Positions 1-5,246 of a stretch of 5,246 bases of DNA are shown here, in pieces. The translations under genes were made by a program, and so were the position numbers. This DNA comes from an uncultured Bacteroidota bacterium. GTDB lineage: Bacteria; Bacteroidota; Bacteroidia; NS11-12g; UBA9320. Where the stretch lies: positions 1 through 5,246 of the forward strand of contig CAJXLR010000150.1 of NCBI GenBank assembly GCA_913056425.1. The letters are read 5' to 3'. Each line of letters begins with the position of its first letter. Position 1 is the first letter of the stretch. The notes below the pieces were generated by a model. It had not been told where the DNA came from. It did no database searches and saw only the letters and a program-made list of their open reading frames with translations.

Positions 1-432
1 GAAGCTGAAGAAAGCAACGCGATTCATACAGGTGGAGTTGAAATACCTAGGGAGACACACCAAATCAAACACAATTCTTTAATTTTGATCCTTGAACAGA
101 AACATCTGGATGATACGCGGAGAAAATGGATCGAGAGAGTTTATGACAAAAAAAGTACTACAATGAATAAGTCCAATGAGTTTCCGGGAGTCCTTAAGTT
201 TCCCCTAGAACGAAAACTGGTCATCAAACACGAGCTCATCTCTAATAAGAAATTTTGCAGAGGTAGCTTAAAACATGTCTCTTTCCCGCGGAAGGGAGCC
301 TGAACAATGGGTTCCAAATGTCTTCTTCATAGTACTGCTCATAATACTGAAAATTGTCGCCTATTTTCGATCAGAAACATTTCCGAGAGTGTAGCAATAA
401 TAGAAGAAAACCGAGAACGGCGTTACGCATGG
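1..432. other. 432-base stretch with no recognised gene
   Basis: No confident gene lies here, between the left edge and the end of the LytTR regulator gene. On the plus strand, frame 1 is open from base 1 to a TGA at 301-303 (about 100 codons, entering from outside the window). After that TGA the same frame stays open to 490-492, but it then runs antisense over the end of the regulator gene. Frame 2 is also open from base 2 to a TAA at 80-82 and encodes a basic tail ending RHTKSNTIL. Either frame could be the C-terminus of a convergent plus-strand gene. I recognise no family in either, and both cannot be genuine over the same bases. On the minus strand all three frames are broken by stops. 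The plain reading is an intergenic region, possibly holding the end of a convergent gene. Confidence 0.4.
279..298 (-). terminator. weak candidate terminator hairpin
   Basis: On the minus strand, CTCCCTTCC and GGAAAGAG can pair around a GCG loop with one bulged base. The sequence then reads ACATGTTTTAAG, which contains a short T-run. It lies about 135 bases past the stop of the LytTR regulator gene, so it could end the two-component transcript. The distance, the bulge and the short T-run keep this tentative. Confidence 0.25.
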
Positions 433-1185
433 CTACAATTTACTCAATGCATTCAGAAAGTTCTCTTTCCGACGCTTAGAAACATCTACTGAATCTCCGT
501 TTGACATCACAACATAACCACCTTCACCACGGACATATTTTTTCATTTCGTGCAAATGAATGAGCGATGATTTGTGAACGCGGAAAAAGTCGTAATCCGA
601 CAATAAATCTTCGTATTCCTTCAAGTTCTTTGATGTAGTTATACGTTCGCCCGATTTCAGGAAGAAATAAGTGTAGGCTCCATCACCACGCAGGTATATG
701 ATGTTGTCGATTTTAATGAATAAAAGGCCGTCTGAACTTGAAATGGCAATTTGCTGATTGCTCTTGTCTTTTTTGAGGTTGCTTACGAATACTTCAAAGT
801 TCTTATTCACTTTGTCTTTTTCACGCTTCTCGCGTGCACGCTCTACCGCCTCTTTCAAGAGATTTATATCAATTGGCTTGAGTAAGTAGTCAATCGCCGT
901 GGTACGGAAGGCTTTGGTTGCATATTGCTCATGAGCGGTTGTGAAAACCACTTCAAAATCAATTACATCAAACGCATCAAATAATTCAAAACCGTCACGC
1001 TTTGGCATTTCAATATCTAGGAATACCAAGTCAGGCTTGTTCTTTTGAATAGCCTTAATGCCATTGTTTACTGAATCTACAGATGCCACAACAGATACAT
1101 TTTCGATCATGCTATGTAGCATAGTTTCTAAGCCTTGGCGGCTCTTTAGTTCGTCGTCGATGATAATTGCAGTTAACATAGGCAT
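433..1185 (-). CDS. LytTR-family response regulator
   Basis: A 250-residue cytoplasmic transcription regulator of the LytR/AlgR type. Residues 1-120 form a receiver domain with the full active site: acidic pair D10/D11, phosphoacceptor D57 in LDIEMP, T83 in FTTAH and K103 in LLKPI. A charged linker (about 115-140) leads to a LytTR DNA-binding domain (about 146-248) with the typical FFRVHKSSLIHL stretch and a C-terminal DVSKRRKENF stretch. Length and domain order are normal for the family, and nothing looks damaged. Two in-frame ATGs lie close together (codons 1 and 3), so the true start may be codon 3. The gene begins 25 bases after the kinase-like gene ends, which suggests co-transcription and a cognate pair. 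LytTR proteins bind tandem 9-base direct repeats, and matching repeats lie upstream of the TonB-family gene in this window. The family call is firm, but the target genes are inferred. Confidence 0.95.
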   Translation of the reverse strand: MPMLTAIIIDDELKSRQGLETMLHSMIENVSVVASVDSVNNGIKAIQKNKPDLVFLDIEMPKRDGFELFDAFDVIDFEVVFTTAHEQYATKAFRTTAIDYLLKPIDINLLKEAVERAREKREKDKVNKNFEVFVSNLKKDKSNQQIAISSSDGLLFIKIDNIIYLRGDGAYTYFFLKSGERITTSKNLKEYEDLLSDYDFFRVHKSSLIHLHEMKKYVRGEGGYVVMSNGDSVDVSKRRKENFLNALSKL

Positions 1186-1210
1186 AGGGTTTTAAGTGTT
1201 GGAACTATAA

Positions 1211-1804
1211 TTATGAGCAAGGTTTTAAGAGTACCTTCAAGTACGTATCATCTCCCTGTATAATTGAATTGTCTAGTTCTGTGTCTTCATTCATCATCGC
1301 CAACCGATCTAGTGCAAGTCTCGTTTTTGCCTCCACTTTGGGATGAATTTTAAATGTTCCTGTGGGACCCGAGAAGGAGAATAGAATTTTATTATCCTGA
1401 ACCGTAATGGACAAATCGGTGTTTTTGTCGCGTTCTAACCCGGATAACCATACGCTCTCCAAAAGGGATTGCACTACGAAAGAGGGAATCTCAATGTTTG
1501 GGTCTAAGCTAGAGTCTGTATGAATTTTAATCCGATGTTTCGGGAATCGCATATGCTCCAGTGCAGCATAGGACTCCAGAAACTCCAGTTCTGTATTCAG
1601 GTCGGTATATTGCTGATTACTGCTTCGAATCGCAAGTTTATAGACTCGGTTAAACAGTTGAATCGCGTCAAAGCCGCTTTTGTGGTCTTTGATAATGATG
1701 TCTGATTGGATTGAGTTTATAACATTGAGCAAAAAGTGTGAACCTAGAAATGCCTTCAAGGAATTGAGGAGGTTGTTTTCTATGTGCGGGTCACTTTCAT
1801 TCAT
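1211..1804 (-). CDS. short soluble LytS-type histidine kinase-like protein, degenerate ATP site
   Basis: A 197-residue protein matching the His_kinase (LytS/YehU) family that partners LytTR regulators. The phosphoacceptor segment is visible at residues 18-32, with H23 in GSHFLLNVINSI where the family usually has NPHFLFNxLNSI. The following helix (about 74-88, LEFLESYAALEHMRF) also fits the family. The segment PSFVVQSLLESVWLSGL (107-123) aligns with the usual PxxLLQPLVENAxxHGL N-box, but the key Asn is Ser117 and the His-Gly is Ser-Gly. No DxGxG box or GxGL motif is seen: the region reads FSGPTG, then TRLALDRLAMM. There is no membrane segment and no sensor domain. The reading frame upstream hits a TAG at 1823-1825 with no earlier ATG, so the short form is not an annotation artefact in this sequence. 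It lies 78 bases after the T9SS protein gene and 25 bases before the regulator gene. It may be a pseudokinase or scaffold, or an active but divergent kinase. Confidence 0.8.
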   Translation of the reverse strand: MNESDPHIENNLLNSLKAFLGSHFLLNVINSIQSDIIIKDHKSGFDAIQLFNRVYKLAIRSSNQQYTDLNTELEFLESYAALEHMRFPKHRIKIHTDSSLDPNIEIPSFVVQSLLESVWLSGLERDKNTDLSITVQDNKILFSFSGPTGTFKIHPKVEAKTRLALDRLAMMNEDTELDNSIIQGDDTYLKVLLKPCS

Positions 1805-1882
1805 TTGCGCAATTTCTGCAATCTACGGTCGCCATCCAATATGCAAACCAAATTCATGGTTAGTTGGGTCTGAAGAGTTTGG

Positions 1883-2506
1883 TTATTGTACAATTAGTTT
1901 CTTCACTTCCCTTTGGTCGAGTGATGAAACTTGTACTATATACATGCCTGGTTGCATGAATGGTAAGGCAACGGTCTTTTGTAAGGTCTTTTGATTGAAT
2001 ACAACGGAGCCGTCTAGTCTGTATACCAAAACAGTTGCTTCGTTGTCTAAACCGTGTTGTATTCTCACCTGGTCCCCGGATGTTGAGGGATTAGGGAATA
2101 CAGAGGTATTTATTTGTGCCGGGTGAATTTCTGTGATGCTGCCGGGTTCCTGGTCGTTAAAATCCGACTCCGATTGATCAGAATTTGATTGAATTTCATG
2201 CGCCCCATTGAAGAAATGATTTGCCTGCTCATCGTTGCGATTGATGTCTTTTGTTCCTGCAATTACGATGATGTTTTGACTACCCGATTTGTCGTTAGCC
2301 TTATCTTCATCCAGATCGTCAAAAACTAGAGTGTCTTCAACCGAGATATCTTTCTTTACGGTAATTACGGTGTCTTTTTCCACCTTAACGGTGGTGTTTT
2401 CCTTTTTGTCACCCTCCTTGTCCTTCTCTTTAGCAAATGCCAGAGTCTGAAAGCCTGTTATTAAAACAAGAACGGTGATTAAATATGTCGATACGGTCTT
2501 TAACAT
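1883..2506 (-). CDS. small secreted protein with T9SS type A sorting domain
   Basis: A 207-residue exported protein of unknown function. Residues 1-25 form a clear signal peptide (Lys at 3, hydrophobic core 8-20, probable cut after TLAFA). Residues 131-207 match the C-terminal sorting domain that directs proteins through the type IX secretion system to the Bacteroidota cell surface: VFPNPSTSGDQVRI, then VYRLDGSVVF, PGMYIVQV and the closing KKLIVQ. Only about 105 residues lie between. They are highly charged (K/E/D, later N/Q/S/D), with an alternating valine pattern at about 39-62 and no domain that I recognise, so the cargo part is probably disordered or a surface linker. The gene sits between the TonB-family gene (137 bases upstream, with a hairpin between) and the kinase-like gene (78 bases downstream). 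It probably has its own promoter, but I see no convincing one. The sorting-domain call is firm and the role is unknown. Confidence 0.87.
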   Translation of the reverse strand: MLKTVSTYLITVLVLITGFQTLAFAKEKDKEGDKKENTTVKVEKDTVITVKKDISVEDTLVFDDLDEDKANDKSGSQNIIVIAGTKDINRNDEQANHFFNGAHEIQSNSDQSESDFNDQEPGSITEIHPAQINTSVFPNPSTSGDQVRIQHGLDNEATVLVYRLDGSVVFNQKTLQKTVALPFMQPGMYIVQVSSLDQREVKKLIVQ

Positions 2507-2509
2507 GTA

Positions 2510-2534
2510 TTCAAGTACTAATATAACTTCAAGT
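2510..2534 (-). repeat. 7-base direct repeat just upstream of the T9SS protein gene
   Basis: TTCAAGT (plus strand) occurs at 2510-2516 and 2528-2534, 18 bases start to start. On the minus strand the copies read ACTTGAA, and the nearer one ends 3 bases before the ATG. This could be a regulator site covering the translation start. It does not fit the LytTR GTT core and may be chance. Confidence 0.25.
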
Positions 2535-2585
2535 TTTCGGGTTCATTGTGTGCGGTTTACCAGTGGCGGGTTTCTGTTGACAAAC

Positions 2586-2607
2586 GGCTCCGGCCTATTC
2601 CGGAGCC
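2586..2607 (-). terminator. probable intrinsic terminator after the TonB-family gene
   Basis: A perfect 8-base GC-rich stem, GGCTCCGG at 2586-2593 and CCGGAGCC at 2600-2607, surrounds a 6-base loop. It starts 36 bases past the stop codon of the TonB-family gene. The minus-strand sequence after it (GTTTGTCAAC) has only a short T-run, so termination may be partial. The strength and placement of the stem make a terminator the best reading. A transcript-stabilising hairpin is the alternative. Confidence 0.55.
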
Positions 2608-2643
2608 CATTGAGTCTATATCAACAAGTAAAACATTAAGGTC

Positions 2644-3330
2644 TTAGAACACGCGGAATATCAGGGGTTGGATGAAATATGTTTTCACATTCTTTCCATT
2701 CTTTACGGCGGGTTTCCAGCGTGGCATATTTGCAATTACCCGTTTGGCCTCATCTCCGGCACTTTTGGGTAGTTCATTTCGTAGTATTCTGATATCGGTG
2801 ATATTCCCTTCTTCGTCAACAACGAAGAATACTCGGATTCTACCACCTTCATTTTCTATTAGTTCTGATGGATAGCTGATGTTATTACGCAAGTATTTTC
2901 GCAATGCGTCCGGTCCTCCTGGGAATTCCGGCCGCTCGTCAACACCGGTCACAACACCTTCAATACCGAAAGGCCCACTGGGCTGACTTGGTGTTGGAGG
3001 AACCATAGTCATGGTAATTGGACTTGGTTTCCGTATTTCTTTCACCAGCGGTTTGATTTTTACGTCATCGCTCACGGTTTTCACTTCACCAAAGTCGAAC
3101 TGTAGCAACTGCCGTTTGATTACTTTCTTTTTCTCCGGTTTTGGTGGAGGTGGTTCGGTATGACTCACGGCAATCACTCCTTCATTCATGCCATCATAAA
3201 TAAGTGATCCATTTATGTGGTCCGGATTCACTTCAACCTTGTAATTGAAAGCATACAGCGTAAGGGAGCAAGCCACAGATACGCCAATGAAAAAATTACG
3301 GAGACGGTGTTTGTTGAATGTTGCAGTCAT
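2644..3330 (-). CDS. TonB-family energy transducer
   Basis: A 228-residue inner-membrane protein that would pass proton-motive force to outer-membrane TonB-dependent receptors. A basic N-terminus (to R11) precedes a single membrane segment at about 12-29. A proline- and lysine-rich periplasmic stretch begins at about 59 (PPPPKPEKKK), with more prolines at 94-120. The C-terminal TonB domain covers about 135-228 with typical Bacteroidota motifs: PEFPGGPDALRKYL (134-147), NNISYPSE, IRVFFVVDEEGNI (165-177), EAKRVIANMPRWKPA (194-208), and a final QPLIFRVF. The length is usual for a one-domain TonB. No exbB, exbD or receptor gene is in the window, so the partner is unknown. Some paralogues in this phylum serve roles other than iron uptake. 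The gene is monocistronic-looking: a 214-base gap lies upstream and a strong hairpin downstream. Two sets of LytTR-like direct repeats lie in the upstream gap. Confidence 0.93.
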   Translation of the reverse strand: MTATFNKHRLRNFFIGVSVACSLTLYAFNYKVEVNPDHINGSLIYDGMNEGVIAVSHTEPPPPKPEKKKVIKRQLLQFDFGEVKTVSDDVKIKPLVKEIRKPSPITMTMVPPTPSQPSGPFGIEGVVTGVDERPEFPGGPDALRKYLRNNISYPSELIENEGGRIRVFFVVDEEGNITDIRILRNELPKSAGDEAKRVIANMPRWKPAVKNGKNVKTYFIQPLIFRVF

Positions 3331-3396
3331 AACGTTTTGCTTTTAACCTCTACGCTAAGATGCAACTGAAACGTGTCTAGGAGCTAACGTCTTTTG

Positions 3397-3426
3397 AGGA
3401 ACGGTGAGTTGTAGATTAGGAACGGA
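3397..3426 (-). promoter_or_regulatory. LytTR-like direct-repeat operator upstream of the TonB-family gene
   Basis: On the minus strand the 9-mers TCCGTTCCT (3418-3426) and ACCGTTCCT (3397-3405) are in direct orientation, 21 bases start to start with a 12-base spacer. They share eight identical bases. Each fits eight of nine positions of the LytTR consensus recalled from AgrA-type regulators, [TA][AC][CA]GTTN[AG][TA], whose repeats are spaced by 12-13 bases. The pair lies about 67-96 bases before the TonB-family ATG, a sensible place for an activator. The repeats are seen directly. Binding by the LytTR regulator in this window is inferred. Confidence 0.5.
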
Positions 3427-3493
3427 CTAGATTTTTGAATTGGCCCAAGAAAATGGAGACTTTTCACAGTAATCGAAACAATATTTTTAACAT

Positions 3494-3519
3494 CTAACCG
3501 AGAACAGGTAAACGGTTAG
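3494..3519 (-). repeat. 7-base inverted repeat downstream of moeA
   Basis: CTAACCG at 3494-3500 and CGGTTAG at 3513-3519 form a perfect inverted repeat with a 12-base interval, 26-51 bases past the moeA stop. On the minus strand it is followed by ATGTTAAAAATATTG, which has no clean T-run, so it is only a weak terminator candidate. One arm overlaps a LytTR-like half-site, so it may instead be part of an operator. Confidence 0.35.
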
Positions 3520-3537
3520 CGTCAATGGTTAAACTTT
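3508..3537 (-). promoter_or_regulatory. second, distal LytTR-like direct-repeat pair
   Basis: On the minus strand AAAGTTTAA (3529-3537) fits all nine positions of the AgrA-type LytTR consensus, and ACCGTTTAC (3508-3516) fits eight of nine. They are in direct orientation with a 12-base spacer, the same geometry as the pair at 3397-3426, and 111 bases from it. The two copies share six of nine bases with each other, so this pair is weaker than the proximal one. It lies just past the end of moeA, about 180-207 bases before the TonB-family start. Confidence 0.3.
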
Positions 3538-3544
3538 ATACCTA

Positions 3545-4726
3545 TCAATATCCATAAACATCAAACACCTTACCGGCCGGGTACGTATCGGCTCCTTGAG
3601 GTAATTCCATGAATCCGTCAGCCAAAGTTAGATTGGCTAGATCCCCTGAACCGTTTCCGGGCTGAGGAATACCATAAATCTCACCATCATGGTTTTCTAA
3701 TTTTACCGGAATGAAATAGGTGAGGTTGGGCTTGAATGACACATCAATCTTGAGCGTGGCCTTAGTAGGTTTGAATGCTAAATCAAGCGATGTGAACAGC
3801 CACGGCGTGAAATATCGTACGGCGCATGCCAGCGTTGATACCGGGTTTCCAGGGAATGCAAAGACCATCGTGTTTTGGTTCGACCCAAACCAAAAGGGTT
3901 TGCCCGGTCGTTGCGCTACTCGATGAAAGTGTTGAACCACTCCAAGTTCTTCCAAAACATCTGGTAAGAAGTCGTATTTCCCTTTACTCACTGCACCACT
4001 TAACATCACAACATCATACCTGTTTAGAATGTCTTGTAGCTTTTCTCGAATCATGTGTCGATCATCAATTAGGTGGTATTCATTCCCCGTTAGGTTATAC
4101 GCACTAAGCAAGGCAAGTAGGGTGTGAACATTACTCCGGCGAATTTGGTGTGGTAGAGGAGTTTGATGTACTTCAACCAGTTCATTCCCTGTGCTGATGA
4201 TCGCTACACTCGGCATTTTCTTTACCGGAACGCTGTGCTTCCCAACTGTGGCTAAAATTCCAATTTCTCCTGAGCCAATTTTTGTGTTTTGCTCGATTAA
4301 AATCTCACCCGCTCGCTTGTCCGAACCTTCTTGATGCACGTTTTGATGCATAGAAACGGACCCAACATTTACCTTCCGACTATTCCCATCAACTTCTGTG
4401 TCTTCGTAACGAATTACACAATCGGCGCCTTCTGGCAATACCGCACCGGTCATTATCTCTATCGCCTTACCCTTGGGACAAACCGTTGCAGGTTCGCCGG
4501 CTCCTTGAATACCATGAATAGTAAAAATACGCTGACCAGCGTCGAAATCACTTTTGCGAAGTGCGATTCCGTCCATGGCTACACGGTGAAACGGGGGAAA
4601 GTTTCGATCTGCATGAATATCTTCGGCCAAGAACCGACCAGCACTTTCTTGGAGCGGCACCGACTCAACTCCAAAAACTTGAGCATTTCTGAGTACAATC
4701 GATATGGCTTCTTCAACTGAAATCAT
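3545..4726 (-). CDS. moeA: molybdopterin molybdotransferase MoeA
   Basis: A complete 393-residue MoeA, the cytoplasmic enzyme that inserts molybdate into adenylylated molybdopterin, the last step in making basic molybdenum cofactor. Visible motifs in order: PPFHRVAMDGIAL (44-56, with the conserved Asp52), EIMTGAVLPEGADCVI (90-105), HQEGSDKRAGE (131-141), ISTGNEL (177-183), IRRSN (195-199), LIDD (219-222), SGAVSKGKYDF (243-253), QRPGKPFWFG (272-281), FPGNPVS (291-297) and QPGNGSGDL (355-363) in the C-terminal domain. The length is normal for the family. The usual SGGVS motif reads SGAVS here, a small change unlikely to abolish function. The ATG overlaps the moaA stop in an ATGA, so the start is well set and translation is probably coupled. 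The genes that adenylylate molybdopterin are not in the window. Confidence 0.96.
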   Translation of the reverse strand: MISVEEAISIVLRNAQVFGVESVPLQESAGRFLAEDIHADRNFPPFHRVAMDGIALRKSDFDAGQRIFTIHGIQGAGEPATVCPKGKAIEIMTGAVLPEGADCVIRYEDTEVDGNSRKVNVGSVSMHQNVHQEGSDKRAGEILIEQNTKIGSGEIGILATVGKHSVPVKKMPSVAIISTGNELVEVHQTPLPHQIRRSNVHTLLALLSAYNLTGNEYHLIDDRHMIREKLQDILNRYDVVMLSGAVSKGKYDFLPDVLEELGVVQHFHRVAQRPGKPFWFGSNQNTMVFAFPGNPVSTLACAVRYFTPWLFTSLDLAFKPTKATLKIDVSFKPNLTYFIPVKLENHDGEIYGIPQPGNGSGDLANLTLADGFMELPQGADTYPAGKVFDVYGY

Positions 4727-5246
4727 CCACCAATACTTGCCATGCTTTCGTTGATGTGCTGATCGCGATCGCGTTCTGCCTCCACGCCATCTATGTGTTT
4801 ACGGGACACCGCATTCTGAATAGCTACAGCGATTTCAGCGTCTGAACTACCATCGCGCAGTAACTGCCTCAAGTCCAAATCATTTTTACTGTACAAACAC
4901 GTTTTTAGTTTACCTGTTGGTGTAATCCGTAATCGATTACATGTGCCACAAAATGTTCTTGAATACGATGCAATTATGCCAAGTTCACCTTTCCAGCCTT
5001 CTGCAACATAGTTCGTACTCGTCTCACCAGATTTGTAAGGCAACTGTGTGAGTGGACCAATACCCTTTTTTAATTTGTCCAGAATGTCATGATGTGTAAA
5101 AAAACTCGGTTTCACCTCGTCTTTGCCATCAAACGGCATTTCTTCTAAAAATCTAACGGATACTTTACTGTGTCGGGCGAGTTCTGCCATTGGGATGATG
5201 TCTTCCTCATTCACATGCTTCATCACCACCATGTTGAGCTTTACTG
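4723..5246 (-). CDS. moaA: GTP 3',8-cyclase MoaA, C-terminal part (5' end beyond window)
   Basis: This is the last 170-odd residues of MoaA, the radical-SAM enzyme that turns GTP into 3',8-cyclo-GTP at the start of molybdenum cofactor synthesis. The frame runs out of the right edge: the bases before the ATG at 5230-5232 encode VKLN, the conserved interior VKLNxVVMK stretch, so that ATG is not the start. The part holding the SAM-binding CxxxCxxC cluster is outside the window. Seen here are VRFLEEMPFDG, then FCGTCNRLRITPTGKLKTCL, which carries the CxxC-x13-C ligands of the second, substrate-side 4Fe-4S cluster and the RLR arginines that contact GTP. The protein ends SIGG, keeping the functional Gly-Gly tail of the family. 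The stop overlaps the moeA start by four bases. Confidence 0.95.
   Translation of the reverse strand, partial: VKLNMVVMKHVNEEDIIPMAELARHSKVSVRFLEEMPFDGKDEVKPSFFTHHDILDKLKKGIGPLTQLPYKSGETSTNYVAEGWKGELGIIASYSRTFCGTCNRLRITPTGKLKTCLYSKNDLDLRQLLRDGSSDAEIAVAIQNAVSRKHIDGVEAERDRDQHINESMASIGG

Noticed and set aside
307..492. Plus-strand 61-codon open frame as a small gene
   Set aside because: Its last 60 bases run antisense over the conserved end of the LytTR domain, and the product has no recognisable features.
1805..1882. Bacteroidota-type promoter (TTTG, then TAnnTTTG) before the kinase-like gene
   Set aside because: TTTG followed 18 bases later by TAGATTGC is the nearest candidate, but two of the six fixed bases of the -7 element do not match.
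1846..1884. Inverted repeat AACCAAA / TTTGGTT as a terminator after the T9SS protein gene
   Set aside because: The stem is only 7 AT-rich pairs around a 25-base loop, it includes part of the stop codon, and no T-run follows.
1680..1994. Plus-strand open frame over the kinase-like and T9SS protein genes
   Set aside because: It is antisense to the conserved phosphoacceptor region and to the sorting domain, so it is a shadow of those genes.
2559..2588. LytTR-like repeat pair before the T9SS protein gene
   Set aside because: GCCGTTTGT and GCCACTGGT are spaced 21 bases apart, but the second lacks the GTT core and the first overlaps the terminator stem.
4331..4720. 129-codon plus-strand open frame
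   Set aside because: It lies wholly antisense to the conserved N-terminal part of moeA, and its product has no family features.
5230..5232. ATG as the start of a short, separate moaA-like gene
   Set aside because: The upstream bases in the same frame encode VKLN, the conserved interior of MoaA, so this is an internal methionine of a gene cut by the window edge.

Overview
The window looks like chromosomal DNA from a member of the Bacteroidota. Three protein signatures support this: a secreted protein with a C-terminal type IX secretion (T9SS) sorting domain, a TonB-family protein of the Bacteroidota type (PEFPGG motif before the C-terminal domain), and a LytS-like kinase paired with a LytTR response regulator. 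The genus cannot be read from the sequence. All six supportable genes are on the minus strand, so transcription runs from right to left.

Layout from upstream (right) to downstream (left). First come molybdenum cofactor genes: the 3' part of moaA (4723 to beyond the right edge), overlapping by 4 bases the start of a complete moeA (3545-4726). A 214-base intergenic region (3331-3544) follows. It holds two pairs of 9-base direct repeats, each pair spaced 21 bases start to start and resembling the binding sites of LytTR regulators. It also holds one inverted repeat. Next is a TonB-family energy transducer (2644-3330), a strong hairpin that is probably its terminator (2586-2607), and a small T9SS-exported protein (1883-2506). 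Then come a short, membrane-free, degenerate LytS-type histidine kinase (1211-1804) and an intact LytTR response regulator (433-1185). The leftmost 432 bases hold no gene that I recognise.

How the parts may fit together. MoaA and MoeA act at the first and last steps of molybdenum cofactor synthesis and are probably translationally coupled. The TonB protein, the T9SS cargo and the two-component pair form a cell-envelope and regulation block that is probably separate from the cofactor genes. The most interesting inference is that the LytTR regulator at the end of this block binds the repeats in front of the TonB gene at its beginning, giving a self-contained regulatory unit. The kinase lacks the ATP-binding Asn and a recognisable glycine box, so it may work as a pseudokinase or adaptor. 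I see no mobile element, CRISPR array, tRNA or rRNA.
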